The notes beneath the pieces were generated by a model. The model worked only from the letters and a program-made list of their open reading frames with translations, was not told the DNA's origin and did no database searches. Source: Alphaproteobacteria bacterium (GTDB taxonomy: Bacteria > Pseudomonadota > Alphaproteobacteria > Rhizobiales > Devosiaceae). From it: a DNA stretch of 64,000 bases. Position numbers and translations under genes: made by a program. Where the stretch lies: contig JAHJWO010000042.1 in NCBI GenBank assembly GCA_018828145.1, positions 186,001-250,000 on the forward strand. The letters are read 5' to 3'. Positions 25,534 to 34,500 of the stretch are shown here, piece by piece (positions within the stretch are counted from its first letter, which is position 1; each line of letters begins with the position of its first letter).

Positions 25534-28079
25534 TGCACCAGATCTGGCCCGCCATCCGCATTGGCCTGTTGGACATGCGCGGCGATATGCGCCGCTTTCT
25601 GCTCCTGGTGGTCTGCCTTGCCGTCGGCACCGCGCTCATCGCCGGCGTCAATTCGGTTGGCGCCAGCATCACCCGCGCCATCGATGCCGGTGCCGCCGAG
25701 CTGATGGGCGGTGATGTCGAACTCTCGCGTGCCGATCGCATCGCCACTGCCGAAGAGCTCGCCACCATGGCCGGCTTCGGCACCATATCCAGCATCATCG
25801 ACACCAATGTGCGCGCCGAATCGTCCACCGGCGATGCCTTTGTCGATCTCACGGCCGTTGGCCCGACCTATCCGCTGCTGGGCCGCGTGCTCAGCCCGCA
25901 ACTGCCCGAGGGTGCCTCGCTCGCCACCCTGCTCGCCCCCGCCGATGATGTGCATGGCGCCCTGGTCGATCCCCTGCTGCTCGACCAGCTCGGCATTGCC
26001 GTGGGCGACAGCTTCACCCTGGGCGGCACCATATTCGAGGCGCGCGGCACCCTGACCAAGCTGCCCGACGGCCCGGTTCGCGGCTTCCGCCTCGGCCTCA
26101 CCACGCTCATCACCGCCGAGGGCCTCGTCGCCGTCTCCGATCGCAGCTCGCCTTTGCCGGGGCTGGGCACCTGGACCCGCTACAAGATCCTGCTGACCGA
26201 GGGTGAGCCGGAGTCGCGCCAGGCCGAGCTCGAAGCGGCCTTTGCCGATAGCGGCTGGACCATCCGCACCGCCCGCGACGGCCTGGGGCAGATGGTGCGC
26301 TATTACGACCTCTTCATGCGCTTCCTCATCATTGTCGGCCTGGGCTCGCTGCTCATCGGTGGCGTCAGCGTCTGGACCGGCATGCAGTCCTATATCGCCG
26401 AGCGCGCCGGCGTCATCGCCATCCTGCGTTCAATGGGCGCCACCCGCGCGCGCATCTTCATCCACTTCTTTGCCCAGGTCGCCACGCTCGCTGCCATCGG
26501 CGTCGGCATTGGCCTGCTCGTCGGCGGCGGCATCGCCTTCCTCGTCCTGCCCACCATTGGCGGCGCGGTCGGCATCGATCTCGTCCCCGCGCTGCATCTC
26601 CAGCCCCTGCTGGTGGCGGCCGGCGCCGGGCTCGTGACCGCCTTTGCCTTCTCCTACCTGCCTCTGCAGCAGGCCCAGACCATCCGCCCGGTGCTGCTGT
26701 TCCGCTCCAAGGGCCTGGCCGCGCCCCCCATCGACTGGCGGGCTTTGCTACTCTCCTGGCAGGTCCTGCCCATGGTGGCCGCCGCCCTTGCCTTCTTCAT
26801 CCTGGCCTGGCTGATGACGGGCGATGTGGCTTTGGTCGCCGCCTTCGGCCTAGCCAGTATCGCATCCGCCATCGTCTTCCGCCTCTTCATCCGCGCCATT
26901 CAGGTCGGCCTGCGCCACCTGCGCGAACCCAAATGGATGATCCTGCGCCACGCCCTGCGCGCCATTTCCGGCTCGGCACAGAATGCCGCCTCGGTCGTCG
27001 TGTCCGCCGGCATGGCCCTGGCCATGCTCATCGTGGTCCTGGTGCTGCAGGCCAATCTGCGTCAGGAATTCCTCGGCGCCTCCGCCTTCGACGCCCCGAC
27101 CCTGGTGGCCTCGGACCTCTTCTCCGATGAAGTGGACATGCTCGCCAGCATGGCCGGCCCGGGCACCGACATTCCCCGCTTCGTCGCCACGCCCATGCTG
27201 CGCGGCGCGCTGACCGAAATCGCCGGCACGCCCGCCGCCAGCGTCCGCACCCGCGGACCCGAGGCCACGTTCCTGCTGGCCGGCGAAGTGCCCCTCACCT
27301 TCCGCAGCCAGCTGCCCGAATCCTCCCGCGTCACCGCCGGCGAATGGTGGCCCGCCGACTATGCCGGTCCGGGGCTCGTCTCCCTGCACCAGAGCCTGCG
27401 CTCGGGCCTCGGGGTCAATCTCGGCGACACCCTCACCTTCACCATTTTTGGCGAACCGGTGACCGTCGAGATCGCCAGCTTCCGCGACTATTCCTGGCAG
27501 GGCGGCATCGACTTCCTTGCCACCTTCTCGCCCGGCGTCATCGACGAATACCCCACCACCCTCTTTGCCGCCGCAACCGCCGCGCCGGGGCGTGAGGAAG
27601 CGGTCGAGCGTCTCTTCGCCACCGAACTCCCCGACGTGCGCTTCATTGCCATCGGCGATACGCTCAAGCAGATCACCGACGCCCTCAGCCAGCTCTCCTT
27701 TGCCGCAACGCTGGTCGGGGGTCTCGCCGTCGGCAATGGCCTGCTGGTGCTGATCGGCAGCCTGTCGACCGGGCGGCGTCAGCGCGAGGCCGATACCGTC
27801 ATCACCAAGGTGCTGGGCGCCACGCGCTTCGAGCTCATGGCCGCATCCTTCATCCAGTACCTGATCCTGGCTGCCCTCGCGGCCCTGCCGGCACTGCTGC
27901 TGGGCACAGGCCTGGGCTGGCTGGTCACTTTGGTCATGCTCAATGTCGATTTCACCTTCAACCTCGACGCCCTGGGCGTCGTGCTGGTGGTCGCCATCGC
28001 TATCACCGCCATGCTCGGCGCCCTCACCATCCTGCGTGCGGCGTCGGCAAGGCCGGCCCGGCTGCTGCGGGACCTCTAG
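25533..28079 (+). CDS. ABC transporter permease, FtsX-like (YbbP family)
   Basis: An 848-residue inner-membrane permease with two FtsX repeats. A first helix (FLLLVVCLAVGTALIAG) leads into a periplasmic MacB-type domain (about residues 45-250). Further membrane helices follow at about 265-440, a second periplasmic domain at about 510-700, and three C-terminal helices with the conserved READTVITKVLGATRFELMA loop. Length and order match YbbP. The ATG overlaps the stop of the ATPase gene by one base. YbbAP systems are often near the esterase TesA; here the neighbour across the convergent gap is an alpha/beta hydrolase instead. Confidence 0.9.
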   Translation: MHQIWPAIRIGLLDMRGDMRRFLLLVVCLAVGTALIAGVNSVGASITRAIDAGAAELMGGDVELSRADRIATAEELATMAGFGTISSIIDTNVRAESSTGDAFVDLTAVGPTYPLLGRVLSPQLPEGASLATLLAPADDVHGALVDPLLLDQLGIAVGDSFTLGGTIFEARGTLTKLPDGPVRGFRLGLTTLITAEGLVAVSDRSSPLPGLGTWTRYKILLTEGEPESRQAELEAAFADSGWTIRTARDGLGQMVRYYDLFMRFLIIVGLGSLLIGGVSVWTGMQSYIAERAGVIAILRSMGATRARIFIHFFAQVATLAAIGVGIGLLVGGGIAFLVLPTIGGAVGIDLVPALHLQPLLVAAGAGLVTAFAFSYLPLQQAQTIRPVLLFRSKGLAAPPIDWRALLLSWQVLPMVAAALAFFILAWLMTGDVALVAAFGLASIASAIVFRLFIRAIQVGLRHLREPKWMILRHALRAISGSAQNAASVVVSAGMALAMLIVVLVLQANLRQEFLGASAFDAPTLVASDLFSDEVDMLASMAGPGTDIPRFVATPMLRGALTEIAGTPAASVRTRGPEATFLLAGEVPLTFRSQLPESSRVTAGEWWPADYAGPGLVSLHQSLRSGLGVNLGDTLTFTIFGEPVTVEIASFRDYSWQGGIDFLATFSPGVIDEYPTTLFAAATAAPGREEAVERLFATELPDVRFIAIGDTLKQITDALSQLSFAATLVGGLAVGNGLLVLIGSLSTGRRQREADTVITKVLGATRFELMAASFIQYLILAALAALPALLLGTGLGWLVTLVMLNVDFTFNLDALGVVLVVAIAITAMLGALTILRAASARPARLLRDL

Positions 28080-28120
28080 GCAAGACGCATCGGCCGCCTC
28101 GCGGCACGCCGATGCTCGCC

Positions 28121-29092
28121 CTAGTCGCTCTGCTCGGTAATGAAGGCATCGAATGCGGCGAACACCTGGCTGCGGATGGCGTCCGTCTCCATGAACAGCT
28201 CATGGCGCGCGCCGGCCAGCACGACATGCCGCCCGGTGCGCATGCGCAGTCCCAGCTGCTCGATCGCGGCCGTGGACACCACCTCGTCCCGCGCCGCCGC
28301 CAGCATCAGCAGCGGAATCTTGATCCGCCCGGGAAACCTGTCTTCCCCCGCCTCAGCCATGGCACCGAAGGCCGCGGCGGCCCAGCGCACCGTCGGCGTG
28401 CCGATCTCGAGCTCCGGCCGGGCCCGCATCACCTCGACCGAGCGCATATAGCGGATCAGGTCGCCGGTCAGCGGATTGCCCGGAAAGGTGGTCTCCGACA
28501 TCGGCTTGTCCTGCTTGCGGCCGACCGGCATGCGCCCCAGCCCGAGAAAGCTCAGCGTCTCGGTGACCCGGGCCATGCCCGCCATGCTGAGCGGCTGGCG
28601 GTCCAGCGCCACCATGGGGGCGGAGAGGAAAATGCGGTCGAACATCAGCCGGTCATTTATGCCGGCAAACAGTGACACCAGCCCGCCCATCGAGTGGCCG
28701 ACCAGATAATAGGGCGGCGGGCAGTCGGGCAGCAGGATCTCGCCGTGAAAGCTCTTGAGGTCGCACCAGTAGTCTTCGAACCGGTCGACATAGCCCAGCT
28801 TGCCATTGCCGATCAGCCGCTCCGACCCGCCCTGCCCGCGCCAGTCAAAGGTCGCCACCGCAAAGCCGCGCCGCCGGAAGTCGGCGACGGTCTCGAAATA
28901 TTTCTCGATGAATTCGGTCCGCCCCTGCACGAGGCATATCGTGCCCCGATGCACGCCCTCGCCCTTGGGCCAGGTCGCATAGCGCAACCGCACATTGTCG
29001 CTGGTCTTGAAATACCCCACCCGCGCGCCCTCCGGAACCGGATTGGACGGAATACTGACCAGGCTCGGTCCGTTCGGGTCGACGCTATTCAT
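28121..29092 (-). CDS. Alpha/beta hydrolase (lysophospholipase / monoacylglycerol lipase-like)
   Basis: A 323-residue alpha/beta hydrolase. It has the oxyanion region LVQGRTEFIEKYFETVADF and FDWRGQGGSERL, the nucleophile elbow VGHSMGGLVS, and a late histidine in GARHELFMETD. These match the Hydrolase_4 (lysophospholipase/PldB-type) family, so ester cleavage in a lipid is likely. No signal peptide is visible. The gene converges with the YbbP-like permease gene across 41 bases. The start at 29092 has only a weak GAAGG. Confidence 0.85.
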   Translation of the reverse strand: MNSVDPNGPSLVSIPSNPVPEGARVGYFKTSDNVRLRYATWPKGEGVHRGTICLVQGRTEFIEKYFETVADFRRRGFAVATFDWRGQGGSERLIGNGKLGYVDRFEDYWCDLKSFHGEILLPDCPPPYYLVGHSMGGLVSLFAGINDRLMFDRIFLSAPMVALDRQPLSMAGMARVTETLSFLGLGRMPVGRKQDKPMSETTFPGNPLTGDLIRYMRSVEVMRARPELEIGTPTVRWAAAAFGAMAEAGEDRFPGRIKIPLLMLAAARDEVVSTAAIEQLGLRMRTGRHVVLAGARHELFMETDAIRSQVFAAFDAFITEQSD

Positions 29093-29190
29093 GGCGGGCC
29101 TTCGTTAGGTGGGCACGGTTTTCTGTATCGAGATTCGCGGGCCCGCCGAGTCGAAAATGGCCGGGTCTGAGAAGTTCGCAGCTTACTTGG

Positions 29191-29248
29191 AAATGTCCGG
29201 TGGACATTTTCAAGCGAAGAATGCCCCGTAGAGCTACGCTCGAAGGGC
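29191..29248. repeat. Two-hairpin intergenic repeat, copy 2 (diverged)
   Basis: First hairpin AAATGTCC GGT GGACATTT (29191-29209), sharing the CCGGTGG centre with copy 1. Second hairpin at 29223-29248: GCCC...GGGC outside, GAGC TAC GCTC inside. The linker GCGAAGAA also appears in the copy at 38681. Stem bases differ from the other copies but pairing is kept. Confidence 0.7.
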
Positions 29249-29252
29249 TATG

Positions 29253-29288
29253 GCGCAGCGTACATGAGTACGTGAGCACCGGAAGCGC
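29253..29288. repeat. GTAC-centred intergenic repeat, copy 1
   Basis: A 36-base unit with GCGCAGCGTACAT near its start, GAGTACGTGAGCACCGG in the middle and GCGC at its end. A 37-base relative is at 31241-31277. The class resembles mosaic palindromic elements described in rhizobia and Brucella, but identity with any named family was not tested. Confidence 0.7.
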
Positions 29289-29591
29289 AAGACCCGGCCA
29301 TTTGCAGGCCGGTGGACCGCGAACATCGATGCAGAAAAAGGAAAACCGGCAACTCTTGCGAGTTACCGGCTTCCTTTTGGGCGGCCCATGCGGGGGGCGG
29401 GTGATGGACCGCTTTGGGGTTGTGACGAGGTCTCCCTCAACACATGCACCCTTCTAGCGCCCCGCCGATGAACTCGAGCGGACTGGGCCGTTCATATTCC
29501 GTTCATTGAACAGTCAGGCTTGCGGCCGGACTGGGGCAAGGCCCGGCCCTGGGGCGATCCGGGCCGGTTGGCCACCCGCGATATCCCCCCT

Positions 29592-29619
29592 CTTGAACAG
29601 CCAAAATCGCCTCCCATAT
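29592..29619 (+). promoter_or_regulatory. Sigma-32 (RpoH)-type heat-shock promoter for hsp20
   Basis: CTTGAAC at 29592-29598 and CCCATAT at 29613-29619 are separated by 14 bases. This fits the known RpoH pattern (CTTGAAA, 11-16 bases, CCCATNT) almost perfectly. Transcription would start near 29626, giving a leader of about 114 bases before the hsp20 ATG. Confidence 0.75.
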
Positions 29620-29713
29620 TTCAGTCGTTCGCCGGATTATCCGGGAACCCCGACCTGCCAGTCAGCCGCTCGCCTATTGCTGGGAGCACGACGCAGCAGA
29701 CCACCGGGATATC

Positions 29714-29736
29714 CACGTTGCTTTACGGAGAATGTG
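29714..29736 (+). promoter_or_regulatory. ROSE-like RNA thermometer hairpin at the hsp20 ribosome site
   Basis: CACG (29714-29717) can pair with TGTG (29733-29736). TTGC (29718-29721) can then pair with GGAG (29727-29730), with a G-G opposition in the middle and an AA bulge. The U(U/C)GCU element facing the Shine-Dalgarno through a G-G pair is the hallmark of ROSE elements of rhizobial small heat-shock genes. The GGAG is the ribosome site of the ATG at 29740. Confidence 0.55.
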
Positions 29737-29739
29737 ACC

Positions 29740-30195
29740 ATGCAGACCATCGATTTTTCCCCCTTCTACCGCTCGACCATCGGATTTGACCGCGTTTTCA
29801 ACCGCTTGGACAATCTGGTCGGCCAGGAAGCCAAGACCTACCCTCCCTATAATATCGAGCGCACCGGCGAGGATGCCTATCGCATCTCCATCGCCGTCGC
29901 CGGCTTCTCCAATGGCGACATTGCCATCGAGACCAAGGAAAACAGCCTGGTCGTCAAGGGCGCCAAGCCGGTCGAGACCGAGGACAAGACCCGCGAATTC
30001 CTCCATCGCGGCATCGCCGAGCGCGCCTTCGAACTGCGCTTCCAGCTCGCCGACTACGTCGAAGTCCAGGGCGCCTCGCTCGAAAACGGCCTGCTCCATC
30101 TGGAATTGAAGCGCGAACTGCCCGAGAGCAAGAAGCCGCGGTCCATCCAGATCAATGGCGGCACCACGACCATCGAGGATAAGTCGGTCAACTAG
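29740..30195 (+). CDS. Small heat-shock protein Hsp20 (IbpA-like)
   Basis: A 151-residue holdase chaperone. It starts MQTIDFSPFYRSTIGFDRVF, the typical class A rhizobial IbpA N-terminus. The alpha-crystallin domain spans about residues 38-130 (YPPYNIERTGEDAYRISIAV, GENS-type turn as KENSLVVKG, HRGIAERAFELRFQLADYV and NGLLHLELKRELPE), and a C-terminal IQI-type anchor is seen in RSIQINGG. It binds unfolding proteins in the cytoplasm for later refolding by DnaK/ClpB. Heat control is expected at two levels: a sigma-32-type promoter and a thermometer-like leader. A strong terminator follows downstream. Confidence 0.94.
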   Translation: MQTIDFSPFYRSTIGFDRVFNRLDNLVGQEAKTYPPYNIERTGEDAYRISIAVAGFSNGDIAIETKENSLVVKGAKPVETEDKTREFLHRGIAERAFELRFQLADYVEVQGASLENGLLHLELKRELPESKKPRSIQINGGTTTIEDKSVN

Positions 30196-30211
30196 ACGCC
30201 GGCGCTCGCGC

Positions 30212-30272
30212 AAAATCGCTCCAGTGGAGCGATTTTAGGCGTCTAGGCCATGAGAGCTGCGCTCGAATGGCC
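30212..30272. repeat. Two-hairpin intergenic repeat, copy 3
   Basis: First hairpin AAAATCGCTCC AGT GGAGCGATTTT (30212-30236). Second hairpin 30246-30272: GGCCAT/ATGGCC outside with GAGC TGC GCTC inside. Compared with copy 1, GGGC/GCCC has become GAGC/GCTC, a compensating pair change. It lies between the hsp20 stop and its terminator. Confidence 0.85.
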
Positions 30273-30300
30273 CGGACTTTCCACTAGCACGATCGTACTG

Positions 30301-30329
30301 CACCCTCGGCTCTGCCGGGGGTGTTTTTT
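30301..30329 (+). terminator. Rho-independent terminator downstream of hsp20
   Basis: Stem CACCCTCGGC / GCCGGGGGTG with a 3-base loop (one mismatch), followed directly by TTTTTT at 30324-30329. It ends the hsp20 transcript. Confidence 0.85.
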
Positions 30330-30422
30330 CGAGGAATGATCCTGCCCATTATTTCCCTCGCTCGGGAACTCCCACCCTATTCCGCCTGTTGAGTTCCACC
30401 TCCAGCGTTAAAGGACTCCCCG

Positions 30423-30896
30423 ATGAAAACCCCATCCATCGCCCTCAAGGCCAACGCCAAATCCGCCGTCATCGAGATTCTCAATGCTCGGCTCGCCGAT
30501 GCCATCGATCTGGCGCTGATCACCAAGCAGGCGCACTGGAACCTCAAGGGTCCCAATTTCATCGCCGTGCATGAAATGCTCGATCCGATGCGCGCCGCCA
30601 TCGATCTCCATGTCGATGTCATCGCCGAGCGCATCGCCCAGCTCGACGGCATTGCCCTGGGCACCAGCCAGGTCGTGTCCAAGGCCACCACGCTCGACGC
30701 CTATCCCACCGATATCCGCAAGGTGCCCGACCATCTCGCAGCCCTGGCCGAGCGCTTTGCCGCCCTGGCCAATCAGGTCCGCGAAGATATTGACGCCACC
30801 GATGAAGCCGGCGATGCCGATGCGGCCGATATCCTGACTGCCTTTTCGCGGGAGCTGGATAAGGACCTCTGGTTCATCAAGTCCCATCTCGAATAG
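30423..30896 (+). CDS. dps: Dps-family DNA starvation/stationary-phase protection protein
   Basis: A 157-residue ferritin-like protein. The intersubunit ferroxidase site is complete, with His38 (KQAHWNLKG), His50, Asp54 (HEMLD), Asp65 and Glu69; the spacings 12-4-11-4 match the known Dps pattern. It oxidises Fe(II) using hydrogen peroxide, stores iron in a 12-mer and shields DNA from Fenton chemistry. The N-terminus is short with three lysines (K2, K9, K13), so direct DNA binding is possible. It is a single gene with its own terminator. Confidence 0.94.
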   Translation: MKTPSIALKANAKSAVIEILNARLADAIDLALITKQAHWNLKGPNFIAVHEMLDPMRAAIDLHVDVIAERIAQLDGIALGTSQVVSKATTLDAYPTDIRKVPDHLAALAERFAALANQVREDIDATDEAGDADAADILTAFSRELDKDLWFIKSHLE

Positions 30897-30922
30897 GACA
30901 TTCGCTGCCCAACGGGCCGTTC

Positions 30923-30954
30923 AGGGCGCATTCCTTGGCGAATGCGCCCTTTTT
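30923..30954 (+). terminator. Rho-independent terminator downstream of dps
   Basis: Perfect 11-bp stem AGGGCGCATTC / GAATGCGCCCT with loop CTTGGC, followed by TTTT. It begins 27 bases after the dps stop. Confidence 0.9.
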
Positions 30955-31538
30955 CGTCGCGCAATTCCTACGTAGTCCTACACAAAAATTGGCAAAGTCC
31001 TATTTTTCCTCTGCCAAGCGAGGCAAAGCCGCTTGCCCACAGTTTGGAATTATGCAAATGTGCAGAGGTTAGGGCAGCACGCCTGTCCTATCTGACGCGT
31101 CGCCCCGCTCTCCGCGGCCAGCGCGCACGCTGGTCCGGCTGGCCCGCTATGCCATTAGCGGAAACGGACAGGCGGGGATAAGTCGAACGGCAGGACTTCG
31201 GTTCAGGCCGCGCTGAAAGGCAGTGTTTGCGAGAACCGGCACGCAGCGTACATTGGGTACGTGAACGCCGGTTGCGCAGTACATTGCCCTAGAGGCCGGC
31301 ATCAACCGAAGGACAAGGTTCGAAGCCCGAATTGAGTGGCCATTTGGATGCAGCGCCACTCCCCACGCATGGATGAGTTTGCTCTTTCGAGCCGTACCGT
31401 AGTACGACCCGCCTGAGCAACTTGCCCACCAGAGGACGAGGACGCATCCAGCCCGCCGGACACCGGCACCACCAGGATGCACACGACATAGCGACAAGAG
31501 CCCGGTAACGGGCGCGATCAACGAACGAGGAAAATGAC
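30955..31538. other. Gene-free region upstream of gltB
   Basis: About 580 bases without a supportable gene on either strand. The left part is AT-richer than its surroundings and contains three TCCTA repeats near 30966-31002, one within the palindrome CTACGTAG, which may mark a promoter. A GTAC-centred repeat is at 31241-31277. The gltB ribosome site (GAGGAAA) ends the region. No riboswitch known to me is recognisable. Confidence 0.6.
31241..31277. repeat. GTAC-centred intergenic repeat, copy 2
   Basis: A 37-base unit with ACGCAGCGTACATTGGGTAC, then GTGAACGCCGG and TTGCGC. It aligns to 29253-29288 with one indel and a handful of changes. It lies about 260 bases upstream of gltB. Confidence 0.7.
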
Positions 31539-34500
31539 ATGGCACACGCGCGGAACGGATCCCAGACTCCCGTCACGACGAGCACCGCCACCGTCAAAAC
31601 CTTGATCGAGAACGGTCGCCGCGTCGCGCCGACGGGCCGCCCCGAGGCACAGGGTCTCTATGACCCGGCCAACGAGCACGATGCATGCGGCATCGGCATG
31701 ATTGCCAATATCAAGAACAAGCCCAGCCACGAAGTGGTCGAGAAGGGTCTCGAAATCCTCGAGAACCTCGAACACCGCGGTGCCGTGGGTGCCGATCCGC
31801 TGATGGGCGACGGCGCGGGCATTCTGGTGCAGACCCCGCATACCTTCTTCAAGAAGGTCATGCCCTTCGCGCTGCCCGAAAAGCACCACTACGCGGTGGC
31901 CATGCTGTTCTATCCCAACACGCCCGGCCTGCGCGATCGCGTGGCCGCGGTCGTCCATGGCTGCCTTGCCGGCGAGGGCCTGACGCTGCTCGGCGAGCGC
32001 GTCGTGCCGACCGACAATTCCGGGCTGAGCCAGGGCGTCATCGCCACCCAGCCGGTTATCGAGCAGATGGTCATTGCCCGCCCCGAAGGGCTGACCCTCG
32101 ACGAGTTCGAGCGCAAGCTCCTGATCGTGCGCAAGGTCATTTCCAACACGGTCTATGCCGCTGTACCCGAGAGCAACAGCGACAACGGATTTTACGTCGT
32201 CTCCATGTCGGCGCGGACCATTGTCTACAAGGGCATGTTCCTCGCCTACCAGCTGGGCGCCTTCTATACCGATCTGCATGACGCCGATTTCGAGAGCGCC
32301 ATTGCCCTGGTGCATCAGCGCTTCTCGACCAACACCTTCCCGTCCTGGAAGCTGGCTCATCCCTACCGCATGACCACCCACAATGGTGAGATCAACACCA
32401 TCCGTGGCAACGTCAACTGGATGGCCGCCCGCCAGGCCTCGGTCTCCTCGCCCAAGTTCGGCGATGACATCACCAAGATCTGGCCGATCTCCTATGAGGG
32501 CCAGTCCGACACGGCCTGCTTTGACAACGCGCTCGAATTCCTCGTGCGCGGCGGCTATTCCCTGCCCCACGCGGCGATGATGCTGATCCCCGAAGCCTGG
32601 GCCGGCAATCCGCTGATGGATGAGACGCGGCGCGCCTTCTATGAATATCACGCCGCCCTCATGGAGCCATGGGACGGCCCGGCCGCCATGTCGCTCAGCG
32701 ATGGTCGCTATGTCGTCGCTACGCTTGACCGCAACGGCCTGCGTCCCGCCCGCTATCTCGTCACCCGCGAGGGCCACGTCGTGCTCGCCTCGGAATCCGG
32801 CGTGCTCGACATTCCCGATGAGGACATCGTTGAGCGCTGGCGGCTGCAACCCGGCCGCATGCTGCTGATCGATCTCGAGGAAGGTCGCATCATCTCCGAC
32901 GACGAGATCAAGCGCACGCTCGCCACCAAGAACCCCTATGCCGAGTGGCTGGCCCGCAGCCAGATCGTGCTCGAGGACCTGCCCGAGACCGAGCCCAAGG
33001 CCCCGGTCACCTCGGAGTCCCTGCTCGATCGCATGCAGGCCTTCGGCTACACGCAGGAAGACATCAAGATCCTCATGGCGCCCATGGCCACCACCGGCCA
33101 GGAAGCCGTGGGCTCGATGGGCACCGACACGCCGATTTCGGCGTTGAGCCAGAAGTCCAAGCTGCTTTACACCTACTTCAAGCAGAACTTCGCCCAGGTG
33201 ACGAACCCGCCCATCGATCCGATCCGTGAGGAGTCGGTGATGAGCCTTGTCTCCTTCATCGGCCCGCGTCCCAACATCTTTGATCTCGAAGGCGTCTCCA
33301 AGGAGAAGCGTCTCGAAGTGCGTCAGCCCATTCTCACCAACGAGGATCTCGAAAAGATCCGCGCCATCGGTGACATGGCCGACAACCAGTTCAAGACCAA
33401 GACCATCGACATCACCTACCCCGCCGACATGGGCGCGGTGGGCATGGAATCGGCCATCGAGGCGATCTGCGAACAGGCCGAGGCCGCCATTGCCGGCGAG
33501 TACAACATCATCGTGCTCTCCGATCGGCTGGTCGCATCCGACCGCATCGCCATTCCGGCGCTGCTGGCGACGGCTGCCGTGCATCACCACCTGATCCGCA
33601 AGGGTCTGCGCACCTCGTCGGGTCTCGTGATCGAAACCGGCGAAGCCCGCGAAATGCACCATTTCGCCATGCTGGCCGGCTACGGCGCCGAAGCCATCAA
33701 CCCTTATCTCGCCTTCGAGACGCTCTCGGCCCTGCATGCCGAAGGCGAATTCCCGGCCGAGGTCGATGCCCACGAAGTGGTGTATCGCTACATCAAGTCC
33801 GTCGGTAAGGGCCTGCTCAAGGTCATGTCCAAGATGGGCATTTCCACCTACCAGTCCTATTGCGGCGCCCAGATTTTCGACGCCGTCGGGCTGCACTCCG
33901 ATTTCGTCAAGCGCTTCTTCTTCGGCACCGCGACCTCGATCGAGGGCGTGGGCCTCGCTGAAGTCGCCGAGGAAACCGTGCGCCGCCATCGCGATGCTTT
34001 CGGCGACGACATCGTGCTGCGCAAGGCGCTCGATGTGGGTGGCGAATACATGTACCGCATCCGCGGCGAAAAGCATGCCTGGAGCCCCGATGTCGTGGCC
34101 GACCTGCAGCATGCCGTCCGCACCAAGGATGATTCTCCCGAAACCGCGCAGGACCGCTACAACAGCTTTGCCCAGCGCGTGAACTCGGGCGAAAACGGCT
34201 ATCTCGCGATCCGCAACCTCTTCGACATCAACCCGCTCGGCGCCGCCGTGCCGCTCGATGAAGTCGAGCCGGCTGTCGACATCGTCAAGCGCTTCGTCAC
34301 CGGCGCCATGAGCTTTGGCTCCATCTCGCGCGAGGCCCACACCACCCTCGCCCAGGCGATGAACCGCATTGGCGGCAAGTCCAACACGGGTGAAGGCGGC
34401 GAAGAGCCCGATCGCTACAAGCCCCTGCCCGATGGCTCGCGCAATCCCATGCGCAGCGCCATCAAGCAGGTCGCTTCCGGCCGCTTTGGCGTCACCACCG

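Larger units (their letters stand above)
29093..29739. other. Gene-free region with repeats and the hsp20 promoter and leader
   Basis: About 650 bases. Left part: a diverged two-hairpin repeat (29191-29248) fused to a GTAC-centred repeat (29253-29288), then a CCGGCC/GGCCGG hairpin near 29293-29312. Middle (about 29315-29580): no gene or strong signal seen. Right part: a sigma-32-type promoter and a structured leader for hsp20. An upstream-extended hsp20 frame exists but would start before the promoter, so it is not used. Confidence 0.65.

Noticed and set aside
29506..29739. N-terminal extension of Hsp20 from the in-frame ATG at 29506
   Set aside because: The extension would start upstream of the sigma-32-type promoter, is low in plausible protein features, and Hsp20 proteins begin at the chosen MQTIDFSPF.
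30955..31538. Minus-strand open frames (for example 31147-31545) upstream of gltB
   Set aside because: They overlap a repeat and the gltB start, lack ribosome sites and show no family resemblance.
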